A DNA stretch of 64,000 bases, from NCBI GenBank assembly GCA_964036275.1, contig OZ038439.1, forward strand, positions 16,910,330 to 16,974,329, written 5' to 3'. The notes under the pieces were generated by a model. The model made no database searches, was not told the DNA's origin, and saw nothing but the letters and a program-made list of their open reading frames with translations. The position numbers and the translations under genes are program-made. Position 1 is the first letter of the stretch; each line of letters begins with the position of its first letter. Below are positions 1-11,236 of this stretch, piece by piece. This stretch comes from Litoditis marina (lineage: Eukaryota > Nematoda > Chromadorea > Rhabditida > Rhabditidae).

Positions 1-671
1 AAGGTGAAACCGAGGGATACCGAAATGTCTCTCACGAGTGTAAATGTTTACCAGTTTTCTCGGCCACGTGAGATTTGAGACAGGATTCCAATTATCGCAT
101 CATACTCAATTCCGGGTAACCTAATGCCGAAAACACGATGTTTGAGCATTGACGAACAAAGGTTCTTGACAGTTAGAGAACACCTAGAGAGTTAGGGAAA
201 GTAGTGACGCAGAGATAACTAAACTTGCAGGAGTTGTTTTTTTCTCATTTCGCTGTGTTTGTAGTTTGATACCAGCGAATTTTAGACGTGAAATATACCA
301 GTTCATTTGTTTCGCAATAGCGCGTATCACAATGATCATGAGTATTTAGAACGTTTCAAATGGTTCGTGGAAAAGCTCGCTGATCAACTTATAATTGAGA
401 AACTTTATCAACTTTGTACTCTACAATTATCTACAAAATTCATCATAGTTGAAGATGTTTTAATAGTACAACGTTTGGAATACTTTTCCAAGTATCAGGA
501 TTGCAGAGAAGCTGCAATTATCAGCTAGTTTCTAGTTCCGGCTAATCACCTATACAAACTAGATCTGAATGGAGAAGGAAACGCATGACTTTTTCTGGAA
601 AAAAAGAAGACGACGTAAAGTTTTTTGTTTGTTTCGTTGCAAAACTCAAGCTGGCCTCGTGAGATTCTGAC

Positions 672-858
672 GCGGTAGCAATTCCTAAAAAAACCTCACG
701 GGATACCTCATGAGCAATATCACACGAACCTCTCATGAGATTCTAACGATTGCCACGTTACAACATTAGAAGTTCACGAGCAGCTCATGAGGTGTTCATG
801 CGTTTTCTGTGAGAAACTAATATGAGTTTCTCATGAGGTTGAAAGGATTTCTACGCCG
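672..858. mobile_element. CTCATGAG-rich inverted-repeat element, copy 1
   Basis: A non-coding element of about 190 bp. It begins near CGCGGTAGCAATTCCT and ends AGGATTTCTACGCCG, so its ends form imperfect terminal inverted repeats. Inside are repeated CTCATGAG/CTCRTGAG palindromes and a GTTCACGAG block. A second copy with the same order of blocks lies at 31790-31966. The structure fits a MITE; no transposase is present. Target-site duplications were not clear. Confidence 0.6.
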
Positions 859-3800
859 TCTGACAGTGAGGCGATACTAGCATTCTATAGACAATTCACC
901 AACTATTTCAACGAATCTTCCCATATGTTTCCTGAACACAGCGTTGAAACTGGAAATATGGAAATCATGAAATGGAGATCTCCTCCATCAAGTGGGTTTC
1001 AAATGACGTCAAATTTTGCGCATCACTTATGATTGAAACGAAAACAAAGCGCGTGGGGTGGCATAGCATGGTGGTGTTTGGTTGTTTTGAATCCTGAGCC
1101 TAGCAACCTCATGGACCCTGGTTGAAAACATACTTTTAGGGACAAATAACAATTAAATAGAAAACATAGACTAGAGGTATTGCTAAAGTCTTTCAAGAGA
1201 TAAGTTCGATGAATTGAACAATTTCAAACAACGCGGAAAAAGCAGCTGTACGAAATATAAGTATTGGGCATATTGCTTTTTTCCAGAAAATTCCGAGTGC
1301 CTTACTCACTGTATCAACTCCAACTTCCGAACCTGAACCAAATGAGTGGGAAGTAGGAGTTGATCAACCAAAAACTAAATTACCCGTAACCAATAGCAAA
1401 ACTAACGGTAACCAACAGAAAATAGGCGTTTCTGCCACACGGAGAAGTGTAAACAACGAAGAGAGATAGAGAGAACGTTCTTTTTTACGGAAGAGCGTCA
1501 AGTGGGACTCAATTAGTTGGACAAACAGTTCTTCCGTGAAGATGACAACTATGGCAGATAAAATTACAGTTGATTTTACAGGTAAAATATTAAATAAAGA
1601 ATATACTGATGTTATTGAGGTAAGGCGATGTGTATGAAGACACCACCAATAAAATAACATACAACAGTCAACTGAGCAAACGTATTTTATACATGTAATT
1701 GTGGTTTTGAGCGTCGTAAAATTGAAGAATGTTGACAACACATAACTTTAAACATTGATTTATGACATTCTAAATCTACATAACCGGTCAAATCTCGAGA
1801 AAAGACGTGAATAAAGTGATAACCAACATATTTGCATTAACATCCCATCTTTTTCTCGCCGGAGATCAACTAAAACTCTTCCAAGAAAAGATATTCCGTT
1901 CTGCATAATAAGCCGCGTTTTTAATCCGAGCAATATCCGCATTAATCTCGGTCATACTTGGAAGAATTTACTGGCAGATCAAGCCAAAAAGCGTTCCCAG
2001 AAGGGTTACGGACTTAGCTAGGATTTCAAATCCGCTCTCAGAAATGGGAAGTGTTGTCAATTTTGTTGTCAAGGGATTCCTTACATTAGTTGAAGTAGAA
2101 CGAATTGGGATAGATTCATCTGAGATAGATCAAATGCATTCTCGCATTGTTAGATGAGGCATTCTGATTGAAGAACTCATAAGAAAATTGAAGAGGAAAG
2201 GGTATAGCTACCGGTAAAACACCTACACAAGTTCTCAGTTTTTATTAGGTTGATTCTTCTTCGTACTGCTTTTCACAGTAATCATGTTTTTTTTTAAATC
2301 ACAGCCAGGGACGACACATTAACTCACCACAGTATTAGAGTGAACATAGTTGCGTGAAGTTTCTGAAACGATGACCTTTTAAGGATGCTTCCAGGATTAT
2401 ATAAGCAAGTATAGGCAACTTGAACAACAGTGCAACGAGTACTTTGCGAACGGAACAAAAGAAAATGAAAATGATTTTGAGAAATATCTCATCACTTTTA
2501 GAGATTTTATATTATACTGGTAGCAAATTGCCAGCTTTCAAGCGGAAAATTCCGTAGTATCTGTTGTTTTAAGCTAGTTCTGATGTGATTTCCCCCCGTT
2601 GATACAGTTATTTCTTATTTGTCATCTGGTCCTGGGAAGAAATGCGGTTAAACCACGAGTTGTTTGTTGTGCAAATAGTGTTTTCATTGAATTCCTGTAG
2701 AAACTGACTAACAGGTAATTTCACAACCTCTCGGAAAGTTTAATAATGGCGAATTGGCCGAAACGTCGCCACAATAAATATTCCATCATACTACCTCGTG
2801 TACGGTTCAATTACGAAATCAAGCCGAAGTTTGAATAGTTGGAGCGCCTCTATGGGAAATACGCAATTTTCGTGGTTAATTGATCCCGAAACAAGCCATA
2901 ACTCACGAATGGTATACGGAGCGAACCGCAAACACTGCGGAAAAGGACACGGTACATGATGTAGACTTGTTTTGGGAGAGGTGACTTTAATAGGTAGTTT
3001 GAAGCTACACGGTGAACGTGAAACCGTCACAAGTAAGTTGAAACACTTCAGTGAAAGCGTCTTTCACAGCCCACGTTCTCGAACTTTTTATGAAGTTTAC
3101 ACGTTCATTGTCTAGAATAAAACTCAGGAGAATGTACTTATTTCGAGAGTCCAATCAGTTCCCAATCAGTTTCTCAGAATAACGCTAAACTCAACTAGAT
3201 TGAACGTATATCCGTATGGTGTGACCATAAATACCCGACTATAGCTATTCACATTGCGTTCGGCTATTTTTATCCCGTCTGAATAAACTCATTGCCTGTC
3301 ATCAGCGAAACTATTCAATAACTCATGATTAGAATGGGAACACTGGGTCTAATTGCGGCACAAAAACCACGATATATGTTTCATATTAGAAGAACACGAA
3401 GGTATGAATATAAAAAGGAGTTGTGGCAAACTTGAAACTTCGGGTTTTTCGATCAGTCACTTTTTTAATTTCAGGGAAAACTAACGACTTTATAGAGATG
3501 TCAGATATTTGAATAACACGAATGTATGTATTAATACAAAATAGAACAGACATCTAAAAAAATAAAATAAAATAAAAACATCTAAAAAACAGAGGAATCT
3601 TCGACTTCATCGTGTAAGTGTTCACGATTGTGAGAAATATAGTAAAACCAGGTATTTCTCGTCTTAAAACGGTTTCAAAAGAGGTGTACGTGTATTAATA
3701 AGAATGTGTTGTTGCTTTCGCAAAACAATGGAAAGCAAAGCACAATTGGAGATAATTGAATATAAATCTTCAAGGAAGATTCACTTTTCGAACCAAAGAA

Positions 3801-4153
3801 CCGAAGCTCTCAAGAACCTTGCTCAATTGAGGATGCATAGGTTATTCTGTACCGAAGCGGGATCACTATTCTCGTTTGCACAATCGTCGCAAGGTTGAGA
3901 CACGCATGATCATTAAATATGTTGCTTTCATTTCCTTTTTGAACTAATTGCAAACTGTCAGGAAATGCGTGGCGTTGATGTCAGCAGTAAACCACGCAAA
4001 AGTCATGAGGAAGGAGAGTTTGGAGACACGAAATTTCATTTCATTCTGAATTGCATGCAAACACGACATATCCCTAATGCAGACCTCCCTGAGTCGGTTT
4101 ACAGACTAAAATTCACCGGGGTTCAGCTGAGAGAGTAATCAACAATGTTAAGA

Positions 4154-4216
4154 ATACCACCATCCAAAAGTCCTAGTGACACAATTATATTTTGTTCAAA
4201 TAAAATACCCTAATTT
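4154..4216 (-). repeat. Empty-site relative of the LINE target repeat
   Basis: The reverse complement matches, over about 62 bp, the two sequences that flank the LINE at 14057-16110 once that insertion is removed (14022-14056 joined to 16116-16141). The shared core reads GAACAAAATATAATTG followed by TGTCACTAGG. It therefore shows the uninterrupted form of a dispersed repeat. The full extent of the repeat is unknown. Confidence 0.65.
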
Positions 4217-5774
4217 TAAGAACATTTATTTAAGTTTCTTCTTCTGTAATACAATTTGGTACACCTCCAGCTCAGGTTAATGGACTTTAACGTGAAAAAC
4301 ACAAAAATATTTTTTGTAAATAGTAACCCTCCACTTGGTTCACGTCAAGAGTTGCAAATAAGTTTCGAAAAAAAAACAGAAAACGTTATGTGTACCGTAA
4401 CTTGAAATTCTGTTCAGATCCACATTAGATGATAGTTTCAGTTTCAGAGAGCACAGAAAAATAGCGTCCACCGTAACCCACCCATTTTTGTCCGTGGAGC
4501 GCGACAGAGGACGGGAGAGCGTATCGAATACCTTCTCGTGTATGGAACGCTCTCTGTTCATCCAGTTTACGCCTGACATTTTCTGAAATACGAATTTTAT
4601 AGAAAGTTTAATTTATAAAAAGTTCTAAGAAAAAGTCACTATGTAAACAATGCGTAATGTTGTGACTTTGTCATAAGTAATAGAAGATCTTAAGATACAA
4701 CTCGTGCATGGAAATACTAAATGAATGATTGAAAATTGAAACGCAGATGGAAGTATGAGGCAGGAGAATTGTAGGAACTCATAACCAGCACCATGTCAAA
4801 CTTGAAGACACCACAAACTAGATATTTCGAAATAGTTAGCACAATTATTATAATGTCACTAGGAACCTAAGGATTTATAAGAAATAAAGTCGAAACAATG
4901 TCCAAAAGTGTAATAACATATAATAGATCATATATGTTTATTAATAAGGAACATGTCCTTTTTTTCAGAAACTCCAATCTTTTCCTCGACTCAAGTCTAT
5001 TCTTTACATAATATTAAGGAACAATGATACCGAGTACAATGCCAATGAACTATCGTCGTTAAAGAAGGGGCTGACGGGTGCTCCATCGCCATTGTTTGTG
5101 CTCTAATCGCAACTGGATATGCTGGTCCGATATTTGCCTACGCATGCCCACACAATGTGTTTACAGTACTAAAACACGCGGCGGCGGCGAAAAAAAACCG
5201 TGTCCATTGACAATTGACGTGTCGAAAAAAGCAATTAAAATATACTAGTTGAGGGAATATAGTCAAACGTGAAAAAGTTTTAATTTCCGTTTATCTTATC
5301 CCACTACAGCTTCTCATTATAGTTTCTGTTTGACTGCCACTACTCGAGAAATTTAGAGACTTTGCGGTGAGAAATAGCAAAAAAGTTCGACCATAGCAAA
5401 TAATATATTTTCCACAGTCAGAATAGAAATTTCTCAAAAAAGAAACATATTTTGGGCACCAAATACCTTGAATGAGTTCAAGTTCAGTACCAGTGCTTCA
5501 CATTGATATATCCTGATACAAAAAGAACAAGCATCTAATCGAAGGTTCATTGAGTTTTCGTGATTAGTTAGCCTTTCAATCTCAAGTTCAAAGAGTGAAC
5601 GTCACTCAATTGTCGAATGTATTAATATAAATGATTTCGTTATATTTTTTATTACCGCGCGACTAAGTGTAAGTTTCAGTGAACGTTCCTAGGAATGAAC
5701 GAAAAAAAACATTCAAATTGCAGGGTACTGAGAATAATGTTCGTCACAAAATTTAAAACTCGAGCTGGACCCTA

Positions 5775-5971
5775 TATAGTCGTCGCCAACGGAAAGGGGG
5801 GAGGGTACTGTATATCTCACTTTCGTCTGTGTTCGCACACATGTCTTCGATTCCAAAGCTTTCTGGCTATCTGCTCTAATAGGGCAGTGGTTAGCGCCCT
5901 GCTACGGAACATTTGCTAGCAGGTTCGATTCCGACAAGAGAAAGAAATTTATGAATTTGGCACTCACTATA
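5775..5971 (+). mobile_element. tRNA-derived SINE, copy 1
   Basis: A 197-bp unit found three times in the window (also 43482-43678 and 60044-60240, both minus). It starts TATAGTCGTCGCCAACGG, carries a tRNA-like polymerase III promoter with an A box (AGGGCAGTGGTTAGCGC here; TAGCGCAGTGGTTAGCGC in copy 2) and a B box (GGTTCGATTCC), and ends TTGGCACTCACTATA. The cloverleaf is degenerate, with an over-long region between the boxes, so this is a retroposon and not a working tRNA gene. Confidence 0.7.
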
Positions 5972-7114
5972 CTTCTCGATGTAATCTCAACCATTTTCGA
6001 ATTTACTTGTATCCGAGTAAAAACAAAACAAACTAACAGTAAAAGACGGAAAACCGAGAATCGGTCCGAAACTGCATTGTGAACCATAGAGCGCATGGTT
6101 TGCGTAACTACTCAGAACTGGGCTGCGAAAGAAAAGAGACGTCAAACAGAAAATGTTTGTGAAGGGGGCGCCTCACGCGGGCAGCTGGAACACTCAACAA
6201 CCTGCCACGCGAAGTCATAGGATGCGTACGTGCTTACATCGGGCCGGATGTAGCATGTATTTCTAGTTTTTTTCAACCTGAATACCAGGGGTCAATCAGG
6301 CCTTAACATTGACTTAGCATGTAATTTGGGCGGAAATTTGAGTTGTAATTTCTTCACAGAACAAAATGCAGGGGTAAAAAATATCAGTAGGCAATAAGTT
6401 TGCGAAGTAAGAGAGAGTTGATAATGGCATGCGGTAAAATTGGGCGCGCATGCCACGAACGATACATTTAGTGAGTAAAATTTGTTTCCCACCGTCGTTG
6501 ACATCTACAACGCAAATACATCGTTCGAGCAAAAATCACTAAAAAAAATTTGTCTGGGGGTTATTTTAGCAAAAAGCAACAAAGTTCAAAGTTGAAGAGA
6601 GATTTTATCTAGGAGTTGCTGCCGCCATGCGATATTTGCACTGATTCACCGCTGGGAAAATCGCTTCCATATTATTTGACCAACCGGGCATTTTGCGCAT
6701 ATATTTGCGAAAGTCGAGAAAATTGCTCGACATGGAGATTAGGAATGATAAACTTTTAAGAAAGGGACTATTGTATTTTTGAAATGCGGTTTAACTGTGA
6801 AAAATTGCGGCTGTACAGCATCAAGCATCCAGTTTTGTTCAATATAAAAAGCCAGCCGAATTATATGGTTCCCTAGTTTCAAACCAAGCTAATTGTACGT
6901 TGTTCTATCCCAAGATGTTTGTAATTTGATCGAATTGTTTTTTTGGTTGATTTTTTCTTTTTCTTAGTTATGTCGTGTAAAGAGACCAAACTACAACAAA
7001 AACTTGGTCACACTACTTGGACCCTATAAACACTACTGTTTTTGATAGAGCACTACGTGATCGATCAATATTCATACGTAATCAATCGATGTCTAGCGTC
7101 TAATATATCAATAT

Positions 7115-10100
7115 TTATTTGCATTCGTGAACAACTCCGTCCTTTGTGATCCAGGCCGATCCGGTATAAACTGGTCTTCCGTCCACATAACAGCGATAGA
7201 CGGAAATACCCTCATCCCCGCATCTCATATCAAAGTCGCCTGAAACACTTGAATAAAATTACTTGATTCTAGACAAACTCAAAGATTCATCCATTCACGC
7301 CATATTGAGAAAATAACCCACTCTCACTTTAACACTAAATATAGTTGAATTACACCACAATTTTGAAGCTTTGTAACAACTGCCTTTCAGCCTTTTTCGT
7401 GGGTAAAGGTGGTTTTTAGAGTGGTTAAGGAATTGAATTGAATTGGAATTGGAATTGAAAAGAATTGAAAACCAATTCCAAAGAATTGAATTGAATTGGT
7501 TTTTGAGTGAAAACAATTCCTAAGAATTGAATTGAATTGAATTGGTTTTTGAGTGAAAACAATTCCTAAGAATTGAATTGAATTGAATTGGTTTTGTTAG
7601 GAGAAAATCGGAATTGAATTGAATTGGTTTTTGACAGCCAGAAAAAAATGGAATTGAATTGAATTGGTTTCTCTTGAGAATTGGTAAAAAGAATGGAATT
7701 GGTCCGGAATTGATTCAGAATTGAAATTTTAAACGTCTTGAAAATGACAGTTTATTGTTTTGTTCTATCTTGTTCGAATGTATTTGTTGTAAAAAGCAAC
7801 AAAAAAACTGTTTCACGTACTTTTTTGCAGAAAAAATGAGGTAAGAATTGAAATTGGAATTGATTTTTCAAGAATTGGTCGGAATTGGTCGGAATTGGAA
7901 TTGAATTGAATTGGTTTTTGAAAACATTGAAAGAATTGGAATTGAAATTTCGGAATTTTTCGAGAATTGGTTGGAATTGGAAGTGAATTGAATTGATTTT
8001 CGGAATTGGTTAACCACTCTAGTGGTTTTTGAAATATTGGGCTTTGAAAATCGAACATTGCTGCTGACCTTGACGCCAGATTGCGTACTTCTTCACGTGG
8101 AACTTTACGTCATCTGGAGAATCATTCTCCGTTCCGTTGAAACAGCCTAAATTGAGTTTATATTAGTTGTTTGATGAAATTTGAAAGCTAAATTAGCGTC
8201 ACGTTTCAATTTAGGAAAGATACAGAAGTAATAAAGGCTTCATTCAGAACACCTTGGTACTTTCTCCTTATATTTTTCTTCCAAATTTTTTGAACAAAAA
8301 AGCTGGTCTTTGTGTATTAGTGGAAATAGAACTGGAAATAACTTTAGAATTACGATTGCAAAACTGTGAATATTTCTCACCCTTCGGCTCCACCCTGGCC
8401 CGCCATCCCTGTTTCTTGATGTTACAGTACTTCAGCTGACTACCACCAACCACGAAGTGAGCGTCTTTGACGGTCTCCCCGTTTTCCTGACGACATCCTG
8501 AACAGGTTCGAGAAATTTCTCTTATCTGATTCGAATCATCGACAAGATTGAATTTCATACAAGTGAGAGGAAGTTCGTTCATTTTACACAACCATATTGC
8601 TTTATCATGTGAAGAACACAGTCTACTCATGGCTTGCTCATTGGAGTCAGAAGAAACGATTTTGGAAGAGATTTGCATGTAAAAGTAATCGCGAAAGCTG
8701 GGGTGTAAGCAAATTTTGATCCAACAGGTCGTAAGAAACACTTTTCTACATGATGGTAAAGTGAGAGAATTGAAGAACTTTTCTGAAAGTTCAGAGTTTT
8801 GTTATGGTTTTATTGATGACTTCATGGGTTTTTGTTCTGATCGACTTGACTGTTTTCATCGATTTTGAAATGTTCGATGCCCACCTTTGAATCTTCTTGA
8901 AATGCAACAAATGACTAAATGTCCCACGTAGATATCGTCAGAAAAGTCGGCAAAATCCCCACAAACGTTCACGTTCATCTCCTCGCCAGAACCTAAGTAT
9001 TACATAAATACATTTCGAAATAAATTCAAATTTCATATGAACCCTGTACAAAACGTCGAACCACACAGAATTAAGAAGCTGTATCACGTGCTGCGTATAA
9101 TAGTAAGCGCTTATTAAATTCTTTTTCAAACTGAAATCTAGAAAATTTTAAAGAAATATTGACTAACGCTCCATATCACGCGACTGTTCATATATTCGTA
9201 AAGTAAACTAAATTTTGATCCAAACATTGTCCATCAACATTACCTTCTACTTCCTCCTCCTTTTCGTCTATGCACGAGTATTCCACTCCGTTTTCCATGT
9301 GGGACTGGGTGCCCACGTCGAGTACAGTACCCAGCTCCGTCATACATTTTTGTACCTCAAATACAGAATATCATAATAAACCGAGTTTTTTTCCAGTAAC
9401 TAGCACACGTAAAACTCTAAATCGTATACGAATACATTTTCTCCAACCTTATAGTAGGACTATTATGTGGTCCAATCGCAACGCTTCAGTCGTTGGGGCC
9501 GACTGGTTGTGTGCGCGCTAGCACTCGAAACACCATGGTTCGATCCTACTCGGCGCGGTAAGTTCATGGCGGACCGCATGAGCTGGTAATAAAGCTTTAG
9601 CTTACCCATGCCTAGTTTCACTCTACGGACCCCCCCCCCCTCTCTACGCATACTACAATGCGATCATTGTCTTGATTGTAATTGTATGAATAAAGTAACA
9701 CACGGCTGAAATAGTGGCCGTAAAATATTATTATTCTATTATTATTAGTTCTTCAAACCGCAATACATTGTTCAATGTCGGGTGAAAGGACCGATGTCAC
9801 GGGGTTGGTTCCCATAATCGTCCTTCTTTAACTAATTCACATCGTTTCATGTTAACGTGGACCGCTACAGTGTGATTGAATTTCCAGCCAGTATTTCGTC
9901 ATGTTGAACATTTTCGAGATAACTTATTGAGCTATAGACTTGTAACAGACCTTCAATCGTCGTGTCAATTCTACAAGTAATCGTTACATTTTTATCGAAC
10001 GTTTGAATACAAACCGTTTGAATGCGAAGTGAACTCTGACAGAAACTCTGATCGAAAAGTAGAATAACTCTTTTTTGAATCATACCTCGATCTTTCCATT

Positions 10101-10229
10101 TATGCAAGAAACGAGAAATAGCTGGTTCCGGATCCATTTGTCTCCTTCCGTATACAGTATACCGTTGTCGTCACACGAGAGAGCGTTGGACAATGAGAGG
10201 GCGCAGAGAAGCATAAACCATTGAAACAT
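7115..10229 (-). CDS. Secreted Cys-rich protein, MIG-18/fibronectin-I-like
   Basis: Five exons join in phase: 10086-10229, 9951-10035, 8381-8497, 8069-8146, 7115-7239, giving 182 residues. The start at 10229 opens a signal peptide (MFQWFMLLCALSLSNALS), followed by CDDNGILYTEGDKW, the layout of the fibronectin type-I-like repeat of nematode MIG-18-type secreted proteins. Later blocks are GCRQENGETVKD, KGCFNGTENDSPDD, and MRCGDEGISVYRC before the ending VVHECK. Cysteines are numerous and evenly spaced, as in extracellular disulfide-bonded proteins. The stop overlaps an AATAAA. The family name is from memory of the pattern; an extracellular role is inferred. Exon 2 (SSLRIQTVCIQTF) fits by phase and splice sites but is the least certain. 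Intron 4 holds an AATTG low-complexity tract, intron 2 a nested SINE/MITE. Confidence 0.7.
7425..8020. repeat. AATTG-type low-complexity tract
   Basis: Intron 4 of the MIG-18-like gene is filled by imperfect runs of GAATTGAATTGG and TTGGAATTG, including two close copies of a block of about 70 bp (7488-7570) with GGTTTTTGAGTGAAAAC between runs. The pattern is that of simple-sequence expansion. It makes several long spurious open frames. Confidence 0.7.
9455..9832. mobile_element. Palindromic MITE interrupted by a tRNA-headed retroposon
   Basis: The outer parts (about 9455-9491 and 9751-9832) match the uninterrupted palindromic element at 60683-60820: ATTATGTGGTCCAATCGCA on the left, and CCGCAATAC through GTCCTTCTTTAA on the right. 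Between them sit about 259 extra bases (9492-9750). This insert has a tRNA-like head with a B box (GGTTCGATCC near 9539) and a tail of TTATTATTCTATTATTATTA, the form of a SINE mobilised by a LINE with an ATT-repeat tail. Exact insertion borders are approximate. Confidence 0.6.
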
Positions 10230-11236
10230 ACTATAATAAATACTAAATACTACATAGAGAATATCATTATAAAAATAAGGTGCTACAGGTGAAAAAATTA
10301 ATAAATTAAATGTCAAAACCGAGAAAATTGAAAATAAATGCTGAGTTTGTATTTAACATTAATCTTCACCATTTCGTATTGGCTGTACGTAGAAGTGTTT
10401 GAAGAACGGAATAGAACTACGCACATGTGATAACATGAATAATTAGGCCAGAAACATGGCAACCCAATCGAGATCCATCTACAAATCAAAGGTTGAGCTG
10501 CATGAAATGTGCGAAACTCAATAGAGTTCCCAAACGTGCAACGACGGAGTGGATCGCAGATGCATCTTCACACTCTCCATGACCTCTACGTTTAGTTCTG
10601 ACATAGTTATTTATGTCAACCCTTTTACAAAAAACAGAAGAAAGAATGTTTATTACCATGAGTGCTTTCAAAATTGTGAATACCAGAATCAGACAAAACA
10701 ATTCGAGAGTTTGCGAATTATATGAAGTTGAATAAAAGAGCTGAACTTAACTAGTTAGAGCATCATGGAAACAGATAAAGAGAGTTGGTTCATGGATGCT
10801 ATCATATCAAATAGACCAACACAAATGTGGAGCTGCAACTGATGCGACCATTCGGTGTAACAATGATTGAGCACTTAACACCTCGCTAGATAAACTTTCA
10901 TTGAGTTATGTGACACGTGAGCAGTGAACACTGAACCACAATCAATAATGAATCATAAAGAATCACATATTCTTAGGAGAGCGAAACGCTGAGTGAAACG
11001 GTTTTCACATTCTGTGTTTTTAATAATATAAATGGCAAAACAAATCATATATAAATGGCAAAACAAATTGTAACGTGTTTTTAGTGTGTTCCTTTATAGA
11101 TTTGCAGTATTTATTTTTCGTGTTGTTCGGAAACGATCGCATGGAAGTTGAACATCAGATCTTTATTGGAACCAAGATACACATGTATGCACATCGAAAT
11201 GTTTCAGCAGACTCAGTTTCTAGGGACACGGTGCCT
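10230..11236. other. Spacer between two minus-strand genes
   Basis: About 1 kb upstream of the MIG-18-like start and downstream of LRR-like gene A's stop. No exon chain, tRNA or clear repeat was seen on either strand. It must hold the promoter of the MIG-18-like gene, but no canonical TATAAAAG lies close to its ATG. Confidence 0.5.

Larger units (their letters stand above)
1..7114. other. Long stretch without a supported gene
   Basis: Both strands were read and no chain of exons with compatible splice sites could be built. Open frames are short, and none shows a domain I recognise. A weak plus-strand open stretch around 2790-2960 has coding-like composition but no partner exons. What can be named here is repetitive: a CTCATGAG-rich inverted-repeat element (672-858), a 63-bp repeat that is the empty-site relative of the LINE target (4154-4216), a TTAAAGAAGG repeat end near 5056, and a tRNA-derived SINE (5775-5971). 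The MIG-18-like gene transcribed toward this stretch ends at 7115, so its 3' flank begins here. Confidence 0.5.

Noticed and set aside
5880..5950. Possible tRNA gene
   Set aside because: A and B boxes are present but the stems do not pair and the same unit occurs three times with non-tRNA flanks; it is a SINE head.
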